From NCBI RefSeq assembly GCF_000230995.2, contig NC_019973.1, forward strand, positions 4,230,001-4,294,000: 64,000 nucleotides of DNA, written 5' to 3'. The position numbers were made by a program, and so were the translations under genes. This DNA comes from Mesorhizobium australicum WSM2073 (GTDB taxonomy: Bacteria > Pseudomonadota > Alphaproteobacteria > Rhizobiales > Rhizobiaceae). Positions 49,145 to 58,023 of the stretch are shown piece by piece (position 1 is the first letter of the stretch; every line of letters starts with the position of its first letter). Below the pieces are notes generated by a model. The model saw only the letters and a list, made by a program, of their open reading frames with translations. It ran no database searches and was not told the origin of the DNA.

Positions 49145-50692
49145 TCATCGCTCAAGTGCGGTTGAACAGCGCCCTCCTCCGGCAGCCACCAGTTCGCGCA
49201 GCACCGGCACCATCGCCAGCGGCAAATCCTCGGCGATCAACCCCGGTCCGAACCTTCTGCCGGTCTCGGCATGGATCCAGACCGCCGCGCAGGCCGCTTC
49301 GAAAGCCGGCATGCCTTGGGCAAGCAGTCCGGTCGTGATGCCGGACAACACATCGCCCGATCCTGCGGTGGCAAGCCAGGCCGCGCCGTTGGAATTGATC
49401 GCCGCCCTGCCATCGGGAGCGGCGACCACCGTGTCGGCGCCCTTGTAGACGATGACGGCATTGGCGCGCGCTGCCGCCGCGCGTGCCTTGTCCAGCTTGG
49501 ACGAGACATTGTCATCGGCGATATCTGCGAACAGCCTGGCGAATTCGCCTTCGTGCGGTGTCATCACCAGCGCGGGCGCGTCCGGCCTGCGGGCGGCTTC
49601 GAACAAGACATCCGGCGCCTCACGAAACGAGGTGATCGCGTCGGCGTCGAAGACCAGGCCGTCAATTCCGGTGGACGCGGCCGGCTTGCCCGACGCGAGT
49701 AGCGCAAGTGCGAACGCCCGGGTTTTTTCGCCGATGCCAAAGCCGGGCCCGAGAACGAAGGCCGATGGCCGGCGCTCCCCGACGAATGCTTCTATGTCGG
49801 CAGCTTCGTCGGCCTTGCGCAGCATGATCGAGGTCAGGTGCGCGGCATTGACCTGCATGGCGTTGCCCGGCGACAGAACCGTCACCGCCCCTGCCCCGCT
49901 TCGGGCAGCGGCAAGGGCTGAGAGCCGCGCCGCGCCGGTGGCGTTCGGCCCGCCGGAAAAGACGCCGACATGACCGCGCTTGTATTTGTGGGCATCGATT
50001 GCCGGCACCGGTAAATCGCGCAACCAAAGCGCTGGTCCGTTCTCGAACGTGCGGGGCTGCAGCCTTGCGATGATCTCCGCCACTATGCCGATATCGGCAA
50101 GCACGATCTCGCCGCATCTTTCCCGGCCCGGCAGCAGCAGATGGCCGGGTTTCTTGCGCGCGAAGGTCACTGTGAGGTCTGCTGAAAACGACGTTCCGAG
50201 CACTTTGCCGCTGTCACCGGAAATGCCGGAAGGCAGGTCGACGGCGACAACCCGCAAATGCAGCTTGGCGGCCAGATTGACCGCCCTGGCGGCTTCGCCG
50301 GACAGCGGCTTGGACAGCCCTGCCCCATAAAGCGCATCGACCACGATCGAGCGGGGACCGGGATCAAAGTCCGATAGCGGTCGGGGCTTGATGGGGCATT
50401 CCGCGGCGGCGACTGCCGCGTCGCTACCCGGCCTCGGCGGGCCAGACGTCCAGACCGTGGTGGCGACACCGCTGCCGGCCAGAATGCGAGCGACGACATA
50501 ACCGTCGCCGCCATTGTTGCCCGGGCCGCATAACACATGGACATGCGCTGCCGAGGGATAGCGGCTGAGCACTTCGGTCGCGACGGCCCGCCCGGCACGG
50601 CGCATCAATCCAACGCCGTCGGTTGGACCTGCTGCAATTGTCAGCCGATCCGCCTCGCCCATCTCGGCGGAGGTAAGAAGTTCGTGGCTCAT
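49145..50692 (-). CDS. nnrDE: bifunctional NAD(P)H-hydrate epimerase / dehydratase
   Basis: A 515-residue repair enzyme. The N-terminal YjeF epimerase domain (HVLCGPGNNGGDGYVVARILA; VDALYGAGLSKPL; VDLPSGISGDSG) is followed from about residue 220 by the ADP/ATP-dependent dehydratase domain. The latter shows KRGHVGVFSGGPNATGAA, VMTPHEGEFARLF and the signature NSNGAAWLATAGSGDVLSG. Together they restore damaged hydrated NAD(P)H. It converges on pccB with a 12-base gap and is divergent from glnB. Confidence 0.95.
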   Translation of the reverse strand: MSHELLTSAEMGEADRLTIAAGPTDGVGLMRRAGRAVATEVLSRYPSAAHVHVLCGPGNNGGDGYVVARILAGSGVATTVWTSGPPRPGSDAAVAAAECPIKPRPLSDFDPGPRSIVVDALYGAGLSKPLSGEAARAVNLAAKLHLRVVAVDLPSGISGDSGKVLGTSFSADLTVTFARKKPGHLLLPGRERCGEIVLADIGIVAEIIARLQPRTFENGPALWLRDLPVPAIDAHKYKRGHVGVFSGGPNATGAARLSALAAARSGAGAVTVLSPGNAMQVNAAHLTSIMLRKADEAADIEAFVGERRPSAFVLGPGFGIGEKTRAFALALLASGKPAASTGIDGLVFDADAITSFREAPDVLFEAARRPDAPALVMTPHEGEFARLFADIADDNVSSKLDKARAAAARANAVIVYKGADTVVAAPDGRAAINSNGAAWLATAGSGDVLSGITTGLLAQGMPAFEAACAAVWIHAETGRRFGPGLIAEDLPLAMVPVLRELVAAGGGRCSTALER

Positions 50693-50827
50693 GGATTGCC
50701 GATCCGCATTCGATCAAGCATTGTCCAGTTTTCGGCTCGACGCAAACGGGGAGGAGTTGGCGCTGTCATGAGCACGTCGATCGGCGCGAGGATTGCAGGC
50801 ACCGATCTGCCCGCAGGATGAGCAATT

Positions 50828-50844
50828 TGCCCGAATATTGGGCA
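50828..50844. promoter_or_regulatory. candidate NtrC-binding palindrome upstream of glnB
   Basis: TGCCC-GAATATT-GGGCA is a palindrome with perfect outer arms and seven central bases. The E. coli NtrC site has the same 15-base geometry (GCxC-N7-GxGC). It lies about 130 bases upstream of the sigma-54 -24 element, a usual enhancer distance. The inner arm differs from the consensus GCAC, so assignment to NtrC is inference. Confidence 0.5.
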
Positions 50845-50972
50845 GACATGCACAGTCGTGCCGGGTAGGCTGCAGCCATCTATGCCGCTTCCGATGCAGC
50901 GAATGACGCGGATTTGCATATGGGCGTGACATGACTTTGAAATCGTATGACACCGCTTCTGTTCCCTCCGAC

Positions 50973-50988
50973 TGGCACAGTTCGTGCT
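50973..50988 (+). promoter_or_regulatory. sigma-54 promoter of glnB-glnA
   Basis: TGGCAC-AGTTC-GTGCT has the -24 GG and -12 GC at the exact spacing of RpoN promoters (consensus TGGCAC-N5-TTGCW), with one mismatch in the -12 box. It is 62 bases upstream of the glnB ATG. Nitrogen-limited transcription through NtrC is expected. Confidence 0.85.
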
Positions 50989-50995
50989 TGATTGA

Positions 50996-51388
<393 letters not shown>

Positions 51389-51455
51389 TCCGAGCCGGCC
51401 ATCCTCTAAGAAACGTCATCTATCAAAAAACGTCAGCACACAGGGATTACATGAC

Positions 51456-52865
51456 ATGACGACAGCCAAAGACATCATGAAGCAGATCAAGGACAACGAC
51501 GTGAAATTCGTCGACCTGCGCTTCACCGACCCGAAGGGCAAGCTGCAGCACGTCACCATGGATGTCGTCGAGGTCGAGGAAGACATGTTCGCCGACGGTG
51601 TCATGTTCGACGGCTCCTCGATCGCCGGCTGGAAGGCCATCAACGAATCCGACATGGTGCTGATGCCCGATCCGGACACCGTCCACATGGATCCGTTCTT
51701 CGCGCAGTCGACCATGGTCATCCTGTGCGACATTCTCGATCCGGTCTCGGGCGAATCCTACAACCGCGACCCGCGCGGCACCGCCAAGAAGGCCGAGGCC
51801 TACATGAAGTCGGAAGGCATCGGCGACACCATCTATGTCGGCCCGGAAGCCGAGTTCTTCGTGTTCGACGACGTGAAATACAAGGCCGATCCCTATAACA
51901 CCGGCTTCAAGCTCGATTCGACGGAACTGCCGTCGAACGACGACACCGATTACGAGACCGGCAACCTCGGCCACCGCCCGCGCATCAAGGGTGGCTATTT
52001 CCCGGTGCCGCCGATCGATTCGGCGCAGGACATGCGCTCCGAGATGCTGACGGTGCTCGCTGAAATGGGGGTTCGCGTCGAAAAGCACCACCACGAGGTG
52101 GCAGCCGCCCAGCACGAGCTCGGCATCAAGTTCGACACGCTTGTCCGCAACGCCGACAAGATGCTGATCTACAAGTACGTCGTGCACCAGGTCGCCAATG
52201 CCTATGGCAAGACGGCCACCTTCATGCCGAAGCCGATCTTCGGCGACAACGGCTCGGGCATGCACGTTCACCAGTCGATCTGGAAAGGCGGCAAGCCGAC
52301 TTTCGCCGGCAATGAATATGCCGGTCTTTCGGAGAGCTGCCTGTTCTACATCGGCGGCATCATCAAGCATGCCAAGGCGATCAACGCCTTCACCAACCCG
52401 CTGACCAACTCCTACAAGCGCCTGGTGCCGGGCTACGAGGCGCCGGTGCTGCTCGCCTATTCGGCGCGCAACCGTTCGGCTTCCTGCCGCATCCCGTTCG
52501 GCAGCTCACCAAAGGCCAAGCGCGTCGAAGTCCGCTTCCCCGATCCGGGCGCGAACCCCTACCTCGCTTTCGCCGCCATGCTGATGGCAGGTCTCGACGG
52601 CATCAAGAACAAGATCCATCCGGGACAGCCGATGGACAAGGATCTCTACGACCTGCCGCCGAAGGAACTGAAGAAGATCCCGACCGTCTGCGGTTCGCTG
52701 CGCGAAGCGCTCCAGAGCCTCGACAAGGACCGCGGCTTCCTGAAGGCCGGCGGCGTCTTCGACGACGACCAGATCGACAGCTATATCGAGCTCAAGATGG
52801 CCGAAGTGATGCGCTTCGAAATGACCCCGCATCCGGTCGAGTACGACATGTACTATTCGGTCTAG
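51456..52865 (+). CDS. glnA: glutamine synthetase type I
   Basis: A 469-residue [43 protein letters not shown] and the active-site NRSASCRIP are present. The adenylylation tyrosine is Tyr398 in [10 protein letters not shown], so activity can be switched off by GlnE. It makes glutamine from glutamate, ammonium and ATP. A pair of AAACGTCA repeats lies in the glnB-glnA spacer at 51411 and 51428. A strong terminator follows. Confidence 0.98.
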   Translation: MTTAKDIMKQIKDNDVKFVDLRFTDPKGKLQHVTMDVVEVEEDMFADGVMFDGSSIAGWKAINESDMVLMPDPDTVHMDPFFAQSTMVILCDILDPVSGESYNRDPRGTAKKAEAYMKSEGIGDTIYVGPEAEFFVFDDVKYKADPYNTGFKLDSTELPSNDDTDYETGNLGHRPRIKGGYFPVPPIDSAQDMRSEMLTVLAEMGVRVEKHHHEVAAAQHELGIKFDTLVRNADKMLIYKYVVHQVANAYGKTATFMPKPIFGDNGSGMHVHQSIWKGGKPTFAGNEYAGLSESCLFYIGGIIKHAKAINAFTNPLTNSYKRLVPGYEAPVLLAYSARNRSASCRIPFGSSPKAKRVEVRFPDPGANPYLAFAAMLMAGLDGIKNKIHPGQPMDKDLYDLPPKELKKIPTVCGSLREALQSLDKDRGFLKAGGVFDDDQIDSYIELKMAEVMRFEMTPHPVEYDMYYSV

Positions 52866-52890
52866 GATTCCGCTCGAATAATGTTTCAAG

Positions 52891-52923
52891 GCCCTTGAAG
52901 GTTTTCCCCTTCAAGGGCTTTTT
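52891..52923 (+). terminator. terminator of glnBA
   Basis: GCCCTTGAAGG (52891-52901) pairs with CCTTCAAGGGC (52908-52918), followed by five Ts; 25 bases after the glnA stop. Confidence 0.9.
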
Positions 52924-53445
52924 GCTGATCCAAAGGCTCATCTATGGATTGCGTGCGGCCAGCCACGCAACGATGGTCAACTTGCTTTTTTGGGGGACGC
53001 AATCAATCGCCAGGAGCGAGCGGCACACTGCCTCAGGCTGCAATGCCCGCTCGTCCGGCGCCCCCGCCAATGCCGTCGTTCACGAAACCCCCGCCCCGTT
53101 CGAACAGCATCGCTTGGCGTAACCCCAAGGCCACGAATACGCATGCCGCGGCGTAGCCTGTCAACGCCGCCACACGGAGGCATAAATCGCCGATTTCAAT
53201 GTATGAACAGTGGCTTATATAAAGGACCGCCGCGTACGAACCGAGCTGAAACAGGCTGTTTTCCGGGCTTTTTCAATGAAAACTTGGAACCGCACGAGAC
53301 GAGTAGCGGCAAGGAGCGTCAGCCAAAGCCGCTCGTTTTGGTGAAACCGCTCGTTGTTTTTCAACCTGACTTTTTTTGGGGGAATTCGCCGCTCCGGGGC
53401 AGTCGGTGACGACGCTGACCGCGCGTGGCGTCATGTCGGGTCGGT
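52924..53445. other. long spacer between the two glutamine synthetase genes
   Basis: About 520 bases between convergent terminators with no recognisable gene. Several short open frames exist, but all have Arg/Pro-rich, non-family composition. A direct repeat CCGCTCGTT occurs at 53329 and 53347. An A/T-rich patch (GCTTATATAAAGG, near 53212) could be a promoter for an unknown transcript. I see no tRNA or known RNA fold. Confidence 0.5.
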
Positions 53446-53479
53446 AAAAAGAAAGGCCCGGGCGCTTCCGCCCAGGCCT
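53446..53479 (-). terminator. terminator of glnII
   Basis: On the minus strand AGGCCTGGGCG-GAAG-CGCCCGGGCCT (53454-53479) with one wobble is followed by TTCTTTTT. Confidence 0.85.
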
Positions 53480-53528
53480 GTCTGCAAGAACATCCATCTG
53501 CCGCGCATTGAAGCGCCCGCAAAACGGA

Positions 53529-54569
53529 TCAGGCGGCGGCCGAAATCTCTGCGCTCGCCGGCACCGAAGCGATCGTCTTCAGGATCTGCGAGGCGATCTG
53601 GTAGGGGTCGCCCTGCGAGTTCGGACGGCGGTCCTCCAGATAGCCCTTGTAATCGTTCTTGACGAACGAATGCGGGACGCGGATCGAGGCGCCGCGATCG
53701 GCGATGCCATAGCTGAACCTGTTCCACGGCGCGGTCTCGTGCTTGCCGGTCAGACGTTTGTCGTTGTCCGGGCCGTAGACGGCGATGTGGTCCATCAGGT
53801 TCTTGTCGAAAGCCGCCATCAGCGCTTCGAAATAGGCCTTGCCGCCGACTTCACGCATATAGGTGGTCGAGAAATTGGCATGCATGCCCGAGCCGTTCCA
53901 GTCGGTGTCGCCGAGGGGCTTGCAGTGGTATTCGATGTCGATGCCGTACTTTTCGGTCAAGCGCTGCATCAGATAGCGGGCCATCCACATCTGGTCGGCG
54001 GCCTTTTTGGAACCCTTGCCGAATATCTGGAATTCCCACTGCCCCTTCGCCACTTCGGCGTTGATGCCTTCATGGTTGATGCCGGCCGCGAGGCAGAGAT
54101 CAAGATGTTCCTCGACGATCTGGCGCGCAACGGAGCCGACATTCGAGTAGCCGACGCCGGTATAGTACGGCCCCTGCGGTGCGGGATAGCCGCTCTCGGG
54201 AAAGCCGAGCGGACGGCCGTCCTTGTAGAAGAAATACTCCTGCTCGAAGCCGAACCAGGCGCCTTCGTCGTCGAGGATAGTGGCGCGCTTGTTGGATGCA
54301 TGCGGCGTAACGCCGTCGGGCATCATGACTTCGCACATGACGAGCACGCCGTTGGTGCGGGCCGGATCGGGATAGACCGCGACCGGCTTCAGCACGCAAT
54401 CGGAGCTGTGGCCCTCGGCCTGCTGCGTCGAGGATCCGTCGAAACCCCACAGCGGCAGCTGCTCGAGCGTCGGGAACTCAGCGAATTCCTTGATCTGCGT
54501 CTTGCCGCGAAGATTCGGGACCGGGGTGTATCCATCGAGCCAGATATACTCGAGCTTGTATTTGGTCAT
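53529..54569 (-). CDS. glnII: glutamine synthetase type II (eukaryotic-type)
   Basis: A 346-residue GSII. The N-terminal YKLEYIWLDGYTPVPNLRGKT is characteristic of rhizobial GlnII. LWGFDGSSTQQAEGHSSD, FGFEQEYFF, NHEGINAEVAKGQWEFQ and NGSGMHANFSTTYMR are also present. It lacks the adenylylation site of GSI, so control is transcriptional and translational. An excellent sigma-54 promoter lies about 85 bases upstream. AGAGG seven bases before the ATG is the likely ribosome-binding site. The gstI-like gene is divergent. Confidence 0.97.
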   Translation of the reverse strand: MTKYKLEYIWLDGYTPVPNLRGKTQIKEFAEFPTLEQLPLWGFDGSSTQQAEGHSSDCVLKPVAVYPDPARTNGVLVMCEVMMPDGVTPHASNKRATILDDEGAWFGFEQEYFFYKDGRPLGFPESGYPAPQGPYYTGVGYSNVGSVARQIVEEHLDLCLAAGINHEGINAEVAKGQWEFQIFGKGSKKAADQMWMARYLMQRLTEKYGIDIEYHCKPLGDTDWNGSGMHANFSTTYMREVGGKAYFEALMAAFDKNLMDHIAVYGPDNDKRLTGKHETAPWNRFSYGIADRGASIRVPHSFVKNDYKGYLEDRRPNSQGDPYQIASQILKTIASVPASAEISAAA

Positions 54570-54653
54570 TCTAGAGCCTCTCGTTGCTTGGACACCGCAA
54601 GCAGGCGGATGTCGATGCATGGCCGAAACAGGCCGGCCTGCCGATGGATAAAA

Positions 54654-54669
54654 AGCAATTCGTGTGCCA
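54654..54669 (-). promoter_or_regulatory. sigma-54 promoter of glnII
   Basis: On the minus strand TGGCAC-ACGAA-TTGCT matches the RpoN consensus at every conserved position. The predicted start point near 54643 gives a leader of about 75 bases that can form stems (54585-54603 and 54629-54640). Confidence 0.92.
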
Positions 54670-54757
54670 CTCGGCTCTCGCAGGGTGCGGCAAAATGATC
54701 GTGCCCAGGCGATTATTTTAATGAGCCGCCTCAGCAATGCTTGCGGATGATCCAGGC

Positions 54758-54818
54758 AGCAATATTGCTTAAATCATAGGCAAATCATGATCTTTTCATA
54801 GGCATATTGCCTAAATGA
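54758..54818. promoter_or_regulatory. paired palindromic motifs in the glnII-gstI spacer
   Basis: AGCAATATTGCT (54758-54769) is a perfect palindrome. TAGGCA-TAT-TGCCTA (54799-54813) is a second. They sit in 15-base related units, ATATTGCTTAAATCA (54762) and ATATTGCCTAAATGA (54804), spaced 42 bases or four helical turns. TCATAGGCA also occurs twice (54774 and 54796). These look like phased operator sites, possibly for NtrC, which is known to control both genes. Confidence 0.55.
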
Positions 54819-54882
54819 ATCGCAGGACCTATTTTGGTGAAAGCTGAATCAACGAGCGCCTGAAAAAGCGGGGAGACCGGCA

Positions 54883-55077
54883 ATGCAAGTCACGCAATCG
54901 CGTCCGTCGGCGAAAATCCTGATGTTCCCGCTGGCAGCGCGCAGGTCTGCCTTAAATTTAGGCGCCAAGGCCAAATTCGCGGCAGAGCTTGCCGCGCTTC
55001 GCGGCGAGCACGCCGATTTCGATGGCTGGTACCACGAGGCCGCCGTCGAGGAAGAAGACCTGCGGCGGAAGGGCTGA
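54883..55077 (+). CDS. gstI: GstI-like inhibitor of glnII expression (DUF2735-like)
   Basis: A 64-residue soluble protein. It has a SAKILMFPLAARR segment near the start and ends with FDGWYHEAAVEEED, features I recall from small rhizobial DUF2735 proteins. In Rhizobium leguminosarum the gstI gene, encoding about 63 residues, is divergent from glnII and its product blocks glnII translation; NtrC represses it. This gene has the same position, size and orientation. GGGAG lies eight bases before the ATG. Assignment rests on synteny and size. Confidence 0.7.
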   Translation: MQVTQSRPSAKILMFPLAARRSALNLGAKAKFAAELAALRGEHADFDGWYHEAAVEEEDLRRKG

Positions 55078-55102
55078 ACCCTTCCACGTCGATCTTGAAT
55101 AA

Positions 55103-55136
55103 AAAAGCCCGGCGCGATCGCTCGCGCCGGGCTTTT
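55103..55136. terminator. bidirectional terminator between gstI and the transporter
   Basis: AAAAGCCCGGCGCGA (55103-55117) pairs perfectly with TCGCGCCGGGCTTTT (55122-55136), a four-base loop, with flanking A and T runs. Both genes end here. Confidence 0.9.
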
Positions 55137-55152
55137 CGTTCTGGCCTACCGA

Positions 55153-57042
55153 CTATTCCTTGGCGTGCAGGTCGGTGCCGAGCGTGTCCTTGACGAAGAT
55201 CATGCCGATGATCAGCGTCATCGCCGCGATGACCACCGGATACCAAAGGCCGTAGTAGATGTCGCCCTTGTAGGCGCTGAGCGCGAACACCGTCGCCGGC
55301 AGCAGGCCGCCGAACCAGCCATTGCCGATGTGGTAGGGCAATGACATGCCCGTGTAGCGAATGCGAGTCGGGAACATCTCGACAAGGATCGCCGCGATCG
55401 GCCCATAGACCATGGTCACGAACAGGACCAGGATGAACAGGATGCCGATCGTCATCGGCCAGTTAACCGCCGCCGGATCGGCGAACATGGCAAAGGCGCC
55501 GCCGCCCGGTATGTTGTAGACGGTGACCTCGGGTGCGCCCGCTGCCTCATCGGCGGTCAAGAGCTTGTCCTTAACCGCCTGGTCGGTCGGCACCGCTGCC
55601 TTTTCGCCGCCGCGGATGGCGGCTGCGTCGAGCTTAAGTTCAGGATTGGCTGCGATGAAGGCATCGAGTTTCTGGTCCGCGACCTTGATCGCCCCTCGCT
55701 TCAACGGATAGCCGCCGTCCTGCAAGGACATGTTGACTGCCTTGACGAAGGCGGCGTCCTTGGCCTTGGCCTGATCGCCGGCGGCGACCGCATCGTAGGA
55801 CGCCACTGTCTCTGTACCGATCTTGACTGACGCAGGCGTCCCGGCCGCTGCCGTCGACACCACTTCATAGGGAACCGAGTTCTTGGTCAGGAACGAAGTC
55901 GCGATGTCGCAGGACGTCGTGAACTTCGCCGTGCCGACCGGATTGAACTGGAACTTGCAGTCGCCGGGAGCTGCCGTCACCGTTGCCCGAGTGCTCTGCT
56001 GAGCCTTGGCGAGCGCCGGATTGGCGGCCCAGGTCAACGCCTTGAACAGCGGGAAGGTACAGACGATGGCCAGCGCAAGGCCAGCCATGATGATCGGCTT
56101 GCGGCCGATCTTGTCGGAGAGCCAGCCGAAGACGACGAAGAAGATCGAGCCGATAGCCAGCGCGATGGCGATCATGATGTTGACCGACTGCGCGTCGACC
56201 TTCAGCACGTTCTGCAGGAAGAACAGCGCGTAGAACTGGCCATTGTACCAAACCACGGCCTGACCGGCGGTGAGGCCGAGCAGCGCCAGGAGCGCGATCT
56301 TGGCGTTCTTCCACTGACCAAAGGCTTCCGAGAGCGGCGCCTTTGAGCCCTTGCCTTCGTCCTTCATCTTCTGGAAGGTCGGAGACTCCGAGAGTGACAA
56401 CCGGATCCAGATCGAAACGGCGAGCAGCAGGAAAGAGACGATGAACGGAATGCGCCAGCCCCAGGCGGCGTAGGTCTCCTTGCTCAGCGATCCCTGTACG
56501 ATCAGGATGACGATCAGCGACAGGAACAGGCCGAGCGTCGCTGTTGTCTGGATCCACGAGGTGTAGAAGCCACGGCGGTCATCGGGTGCATGTTCGGCGA
56601 CATAGGTCGCCGCGCCGCCATATTCGCCGCCCAGCGCCAAACCCTGCAGCATGCGCAGGACGATAAGGATCACCGGAGCCGCGATGCCCAAGGTTGCATA
56701 GCCGGGCAGCAGACCGACCAGGAAGGTCGACAGGCCCATGATCGTCATTGTGACCAGGAACGTGTATTTGCGGCCGACGAGGTCGCCGATGCGACCGAAC
56801 AGCAGCGCGCCGAACGGGCGAACCAGGAAGCCTGCGGCAAAGGCCAGCAGCGCGAAGATGTTGCGCGTTGCCTCGGGAATGGTCGGACTGAAAAAGGTCG
56901 AGCCGATGAAAGCCGCCAGTGAGCCGTAGAGATAGAAATCGTACCATTCGAAAACAGTGCCGAGCGAGGAAGCGAAGATGACTTTCTTCTCCTCCCGCGT
57001 CATGCCGCGGCTCGTTCCGCCGGCGGTCGATGCCATTGCCAT
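55153..57042 (-). CDS. MHS-family MFS transporter with a large periplasmic insertion
   Basis: A 629-residue major-facilitator protein of the metabolite:proton symporter type (ProP/ShiA/KgtP-like). Signatures are VFEWYDFYLYGSLA, RPFGALLFGRIGDLVGRKYTF and QGLALGGEYGGAATYVAEHAP. Family members are usually about 430-550 residues. Here about 190 extra residues (about 338-525) lie between helices 9 and 10, on the periplasmic side by the usual topology. The insertion is Ala/Lys-rich and holds two cysteines (362 and 378). The substrate is unknown. GGGAGG precedes the ATG. Confidence 0.9.
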   Translation of the reverse strand: MAMASTAGGTSRGMTREEKKVIFASSLGTVFEWYDFYLYGSLAAFIGSTFFSPTIPEATRNIFALLAFAAGFLVRPFGALLFGRIGDLVGRKYTFLVTMTIMGLSTFLVGLLPGYATLGIAAPVILIVLRMLQGLALGGEYGGAATYVAEHAPDDRRGFYTSWIQTTATLGLFLSLIVILIVQGSLSKETYAAWGWRIPFIVSFLLLAVSIWIRLSLSESPTFQKMKDEGKGSKAPLSEAFGQWKNAKIALLALLGLTAGQAVVWYNGQFYALFFLQNVLKVDAQSVNIMIAIALAIGSIFFVVFGWLSDKIGRKPIIMAGLALAIVCTFPLFKALTWAANPALAKAQQSTRATVTAAPGDCKFQFNPVGTAKFTTSCDIATSFLTKNSVPYEVVSTAAAGTPASVKIGTETVASYDAVAAGDQAKAKDAAFVKAVNMSLQDGGYPLKRGAIKVADQKLDAFIAANPELKLDAAAIRGGEKAAVPTDQAVKDKLLTADEAAGAPEVTVYNIPGGGAFAMFADPAAVNWPMTIGILFILVLFVTMVYGPIAAILVEMFPTRIRYTGMSLPYHIGNGWFGGLLPATVFALSAYKGDIYYGLWYPVVIAAMTLIIGMIFVKDTLGTDLHAKE

Positions 57043-57219
57043 AGAGCTATCCTCCCGTGAGACTTCGATGCTGTGCGCCGACGTCCGCGTTCTCCTCCGA
57101 ACGCGGACTCAAAGACGCAGCCAACACAGGAAAAATGGCAGAAAGGGCGGGGAAAGGGCACCGCGACGATGGGATTATGACTTTCGTATTAGGTGCAGTG
57201 CGAAGGCGGAGCGAAGCCC

Positions 57220-58011
57220 TCAGGCCCGCAGCGCTTCGAGCAAGCTGACGGCGGCCATCATGTCCCGTTTGCGAGCGGCGCGGCGCGCGACGGCTTCGGC
57301 GTCCTGTCCCCACTGTGCGATCTGCCAGTCCTCATCGACATGGCCGGCGGCCCAGGCCTCCTCGCCGTCGAGCTCGCCGAAATCGACCGCCAACGCCAGC
57401 AATGCCGAGCCGGTCAACGATGTCATGACATGGATGGCGGCAAGGCGCAGCGGTTCGGCGCGTTGCGCCAGATGGCTGCCCAGCACGGCAATGGTTTCGC
57501 GTGGCTGCTCGACATGGATGATGCCCTCGGCAAGGTTGAAACGGGCCCCAAGTGCTGCGCGAGCCCAGTCGATGACGGGATCCCACCGCTCGTTCTGCCG
57601 CTCGACCAGCCCTTGCGGGGCATCGGCGCGATAACAGAGCAGATCCGACGAGGCAAAACGCAGAATGTCTTCCAGCACCGCCTGCGGATCGCTGGCCACG
57701 CCATCGATGGCGGTGTTGACCAGCCGCATCACCGGCATCGTCATCGGATTGATCGTCTCGCCCTGTTCCGCGAACTCGCCGGCAACCAGCGTCGCGGCCG
57801 CCTCGGTCGGCAGCGCCAGCATTGCCTTGCCCGGCGTGCGCACCGGCTTGCCGTCGAGATGGACGGCAAAGCCACCTTCCGCCGACGCGACCGAGACCTC
57901 CTTATAGAAGCGCTTGGGCAGCGGCGTCTTCATCTGAATCTGGGCGCGACGCACCGGATCCGGATCGGAAAGATACTTGCCCGCTTCGAGGTCGTTGAGG
58001 ATATCACGCAT
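57220..58011 (-). CDS. ATP12-family F1-ATPase assembly chaperone
   Basis: A 263-residue protein. The typical opening KRFYKEVSVASAEGGFAVHLDGKPVRTP and the later LCYRADAPQGLVERQNERWDPV are seen. Atp12 helps assemble the alpha subunit of F1 in mitochondria, and alphaproteobacterial homologues are widespread. It is followed 12 bases upstream in gene order by an EamA permease and rluC on the same strand, suggesting a crcB-rluC-eamA-atp12 transcript. Confidence 0.9.
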   Translation of the reverse strand: MRDILNDLEAGKYLSDPDPVRRAQIQMKTPLPKRFYKEVSVASAEGGFAVHLDGKPVRTPGKAMLALPTEAAATLVAGEFAEQGETINPMTMPVMRLVNTAIDGVASDPQAVLEDILRFASSDLLCYRADAPQGLVERQNERWDPVIDWARAALGARFNLAEGIIHVEQPRETIAVLGSHLAQRAEPLRLAAIHVMTSLTGSALLALAVDFGELDGEEAWAAGHVDEDWQIAQWGQDAEAVARRAARKRDMMAAVSLLEALRA

Positions 58012-58023
58012 GAAGTGCCTTTC

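Noticed and set aside
50850-50861. GCAC-AGTC-GTGC as an NtrC site
   Set aside because: Half-sites are correct but the spacing is four instead of seven bases; the neighbouring 50828-50844 palindrome fits better.
52990-53409. 139-codon open frame between glnA and glnII
   Set aside because: Arg/Pro-rich, no start signal, no family resemblance, and it crosses poly-T tracts.
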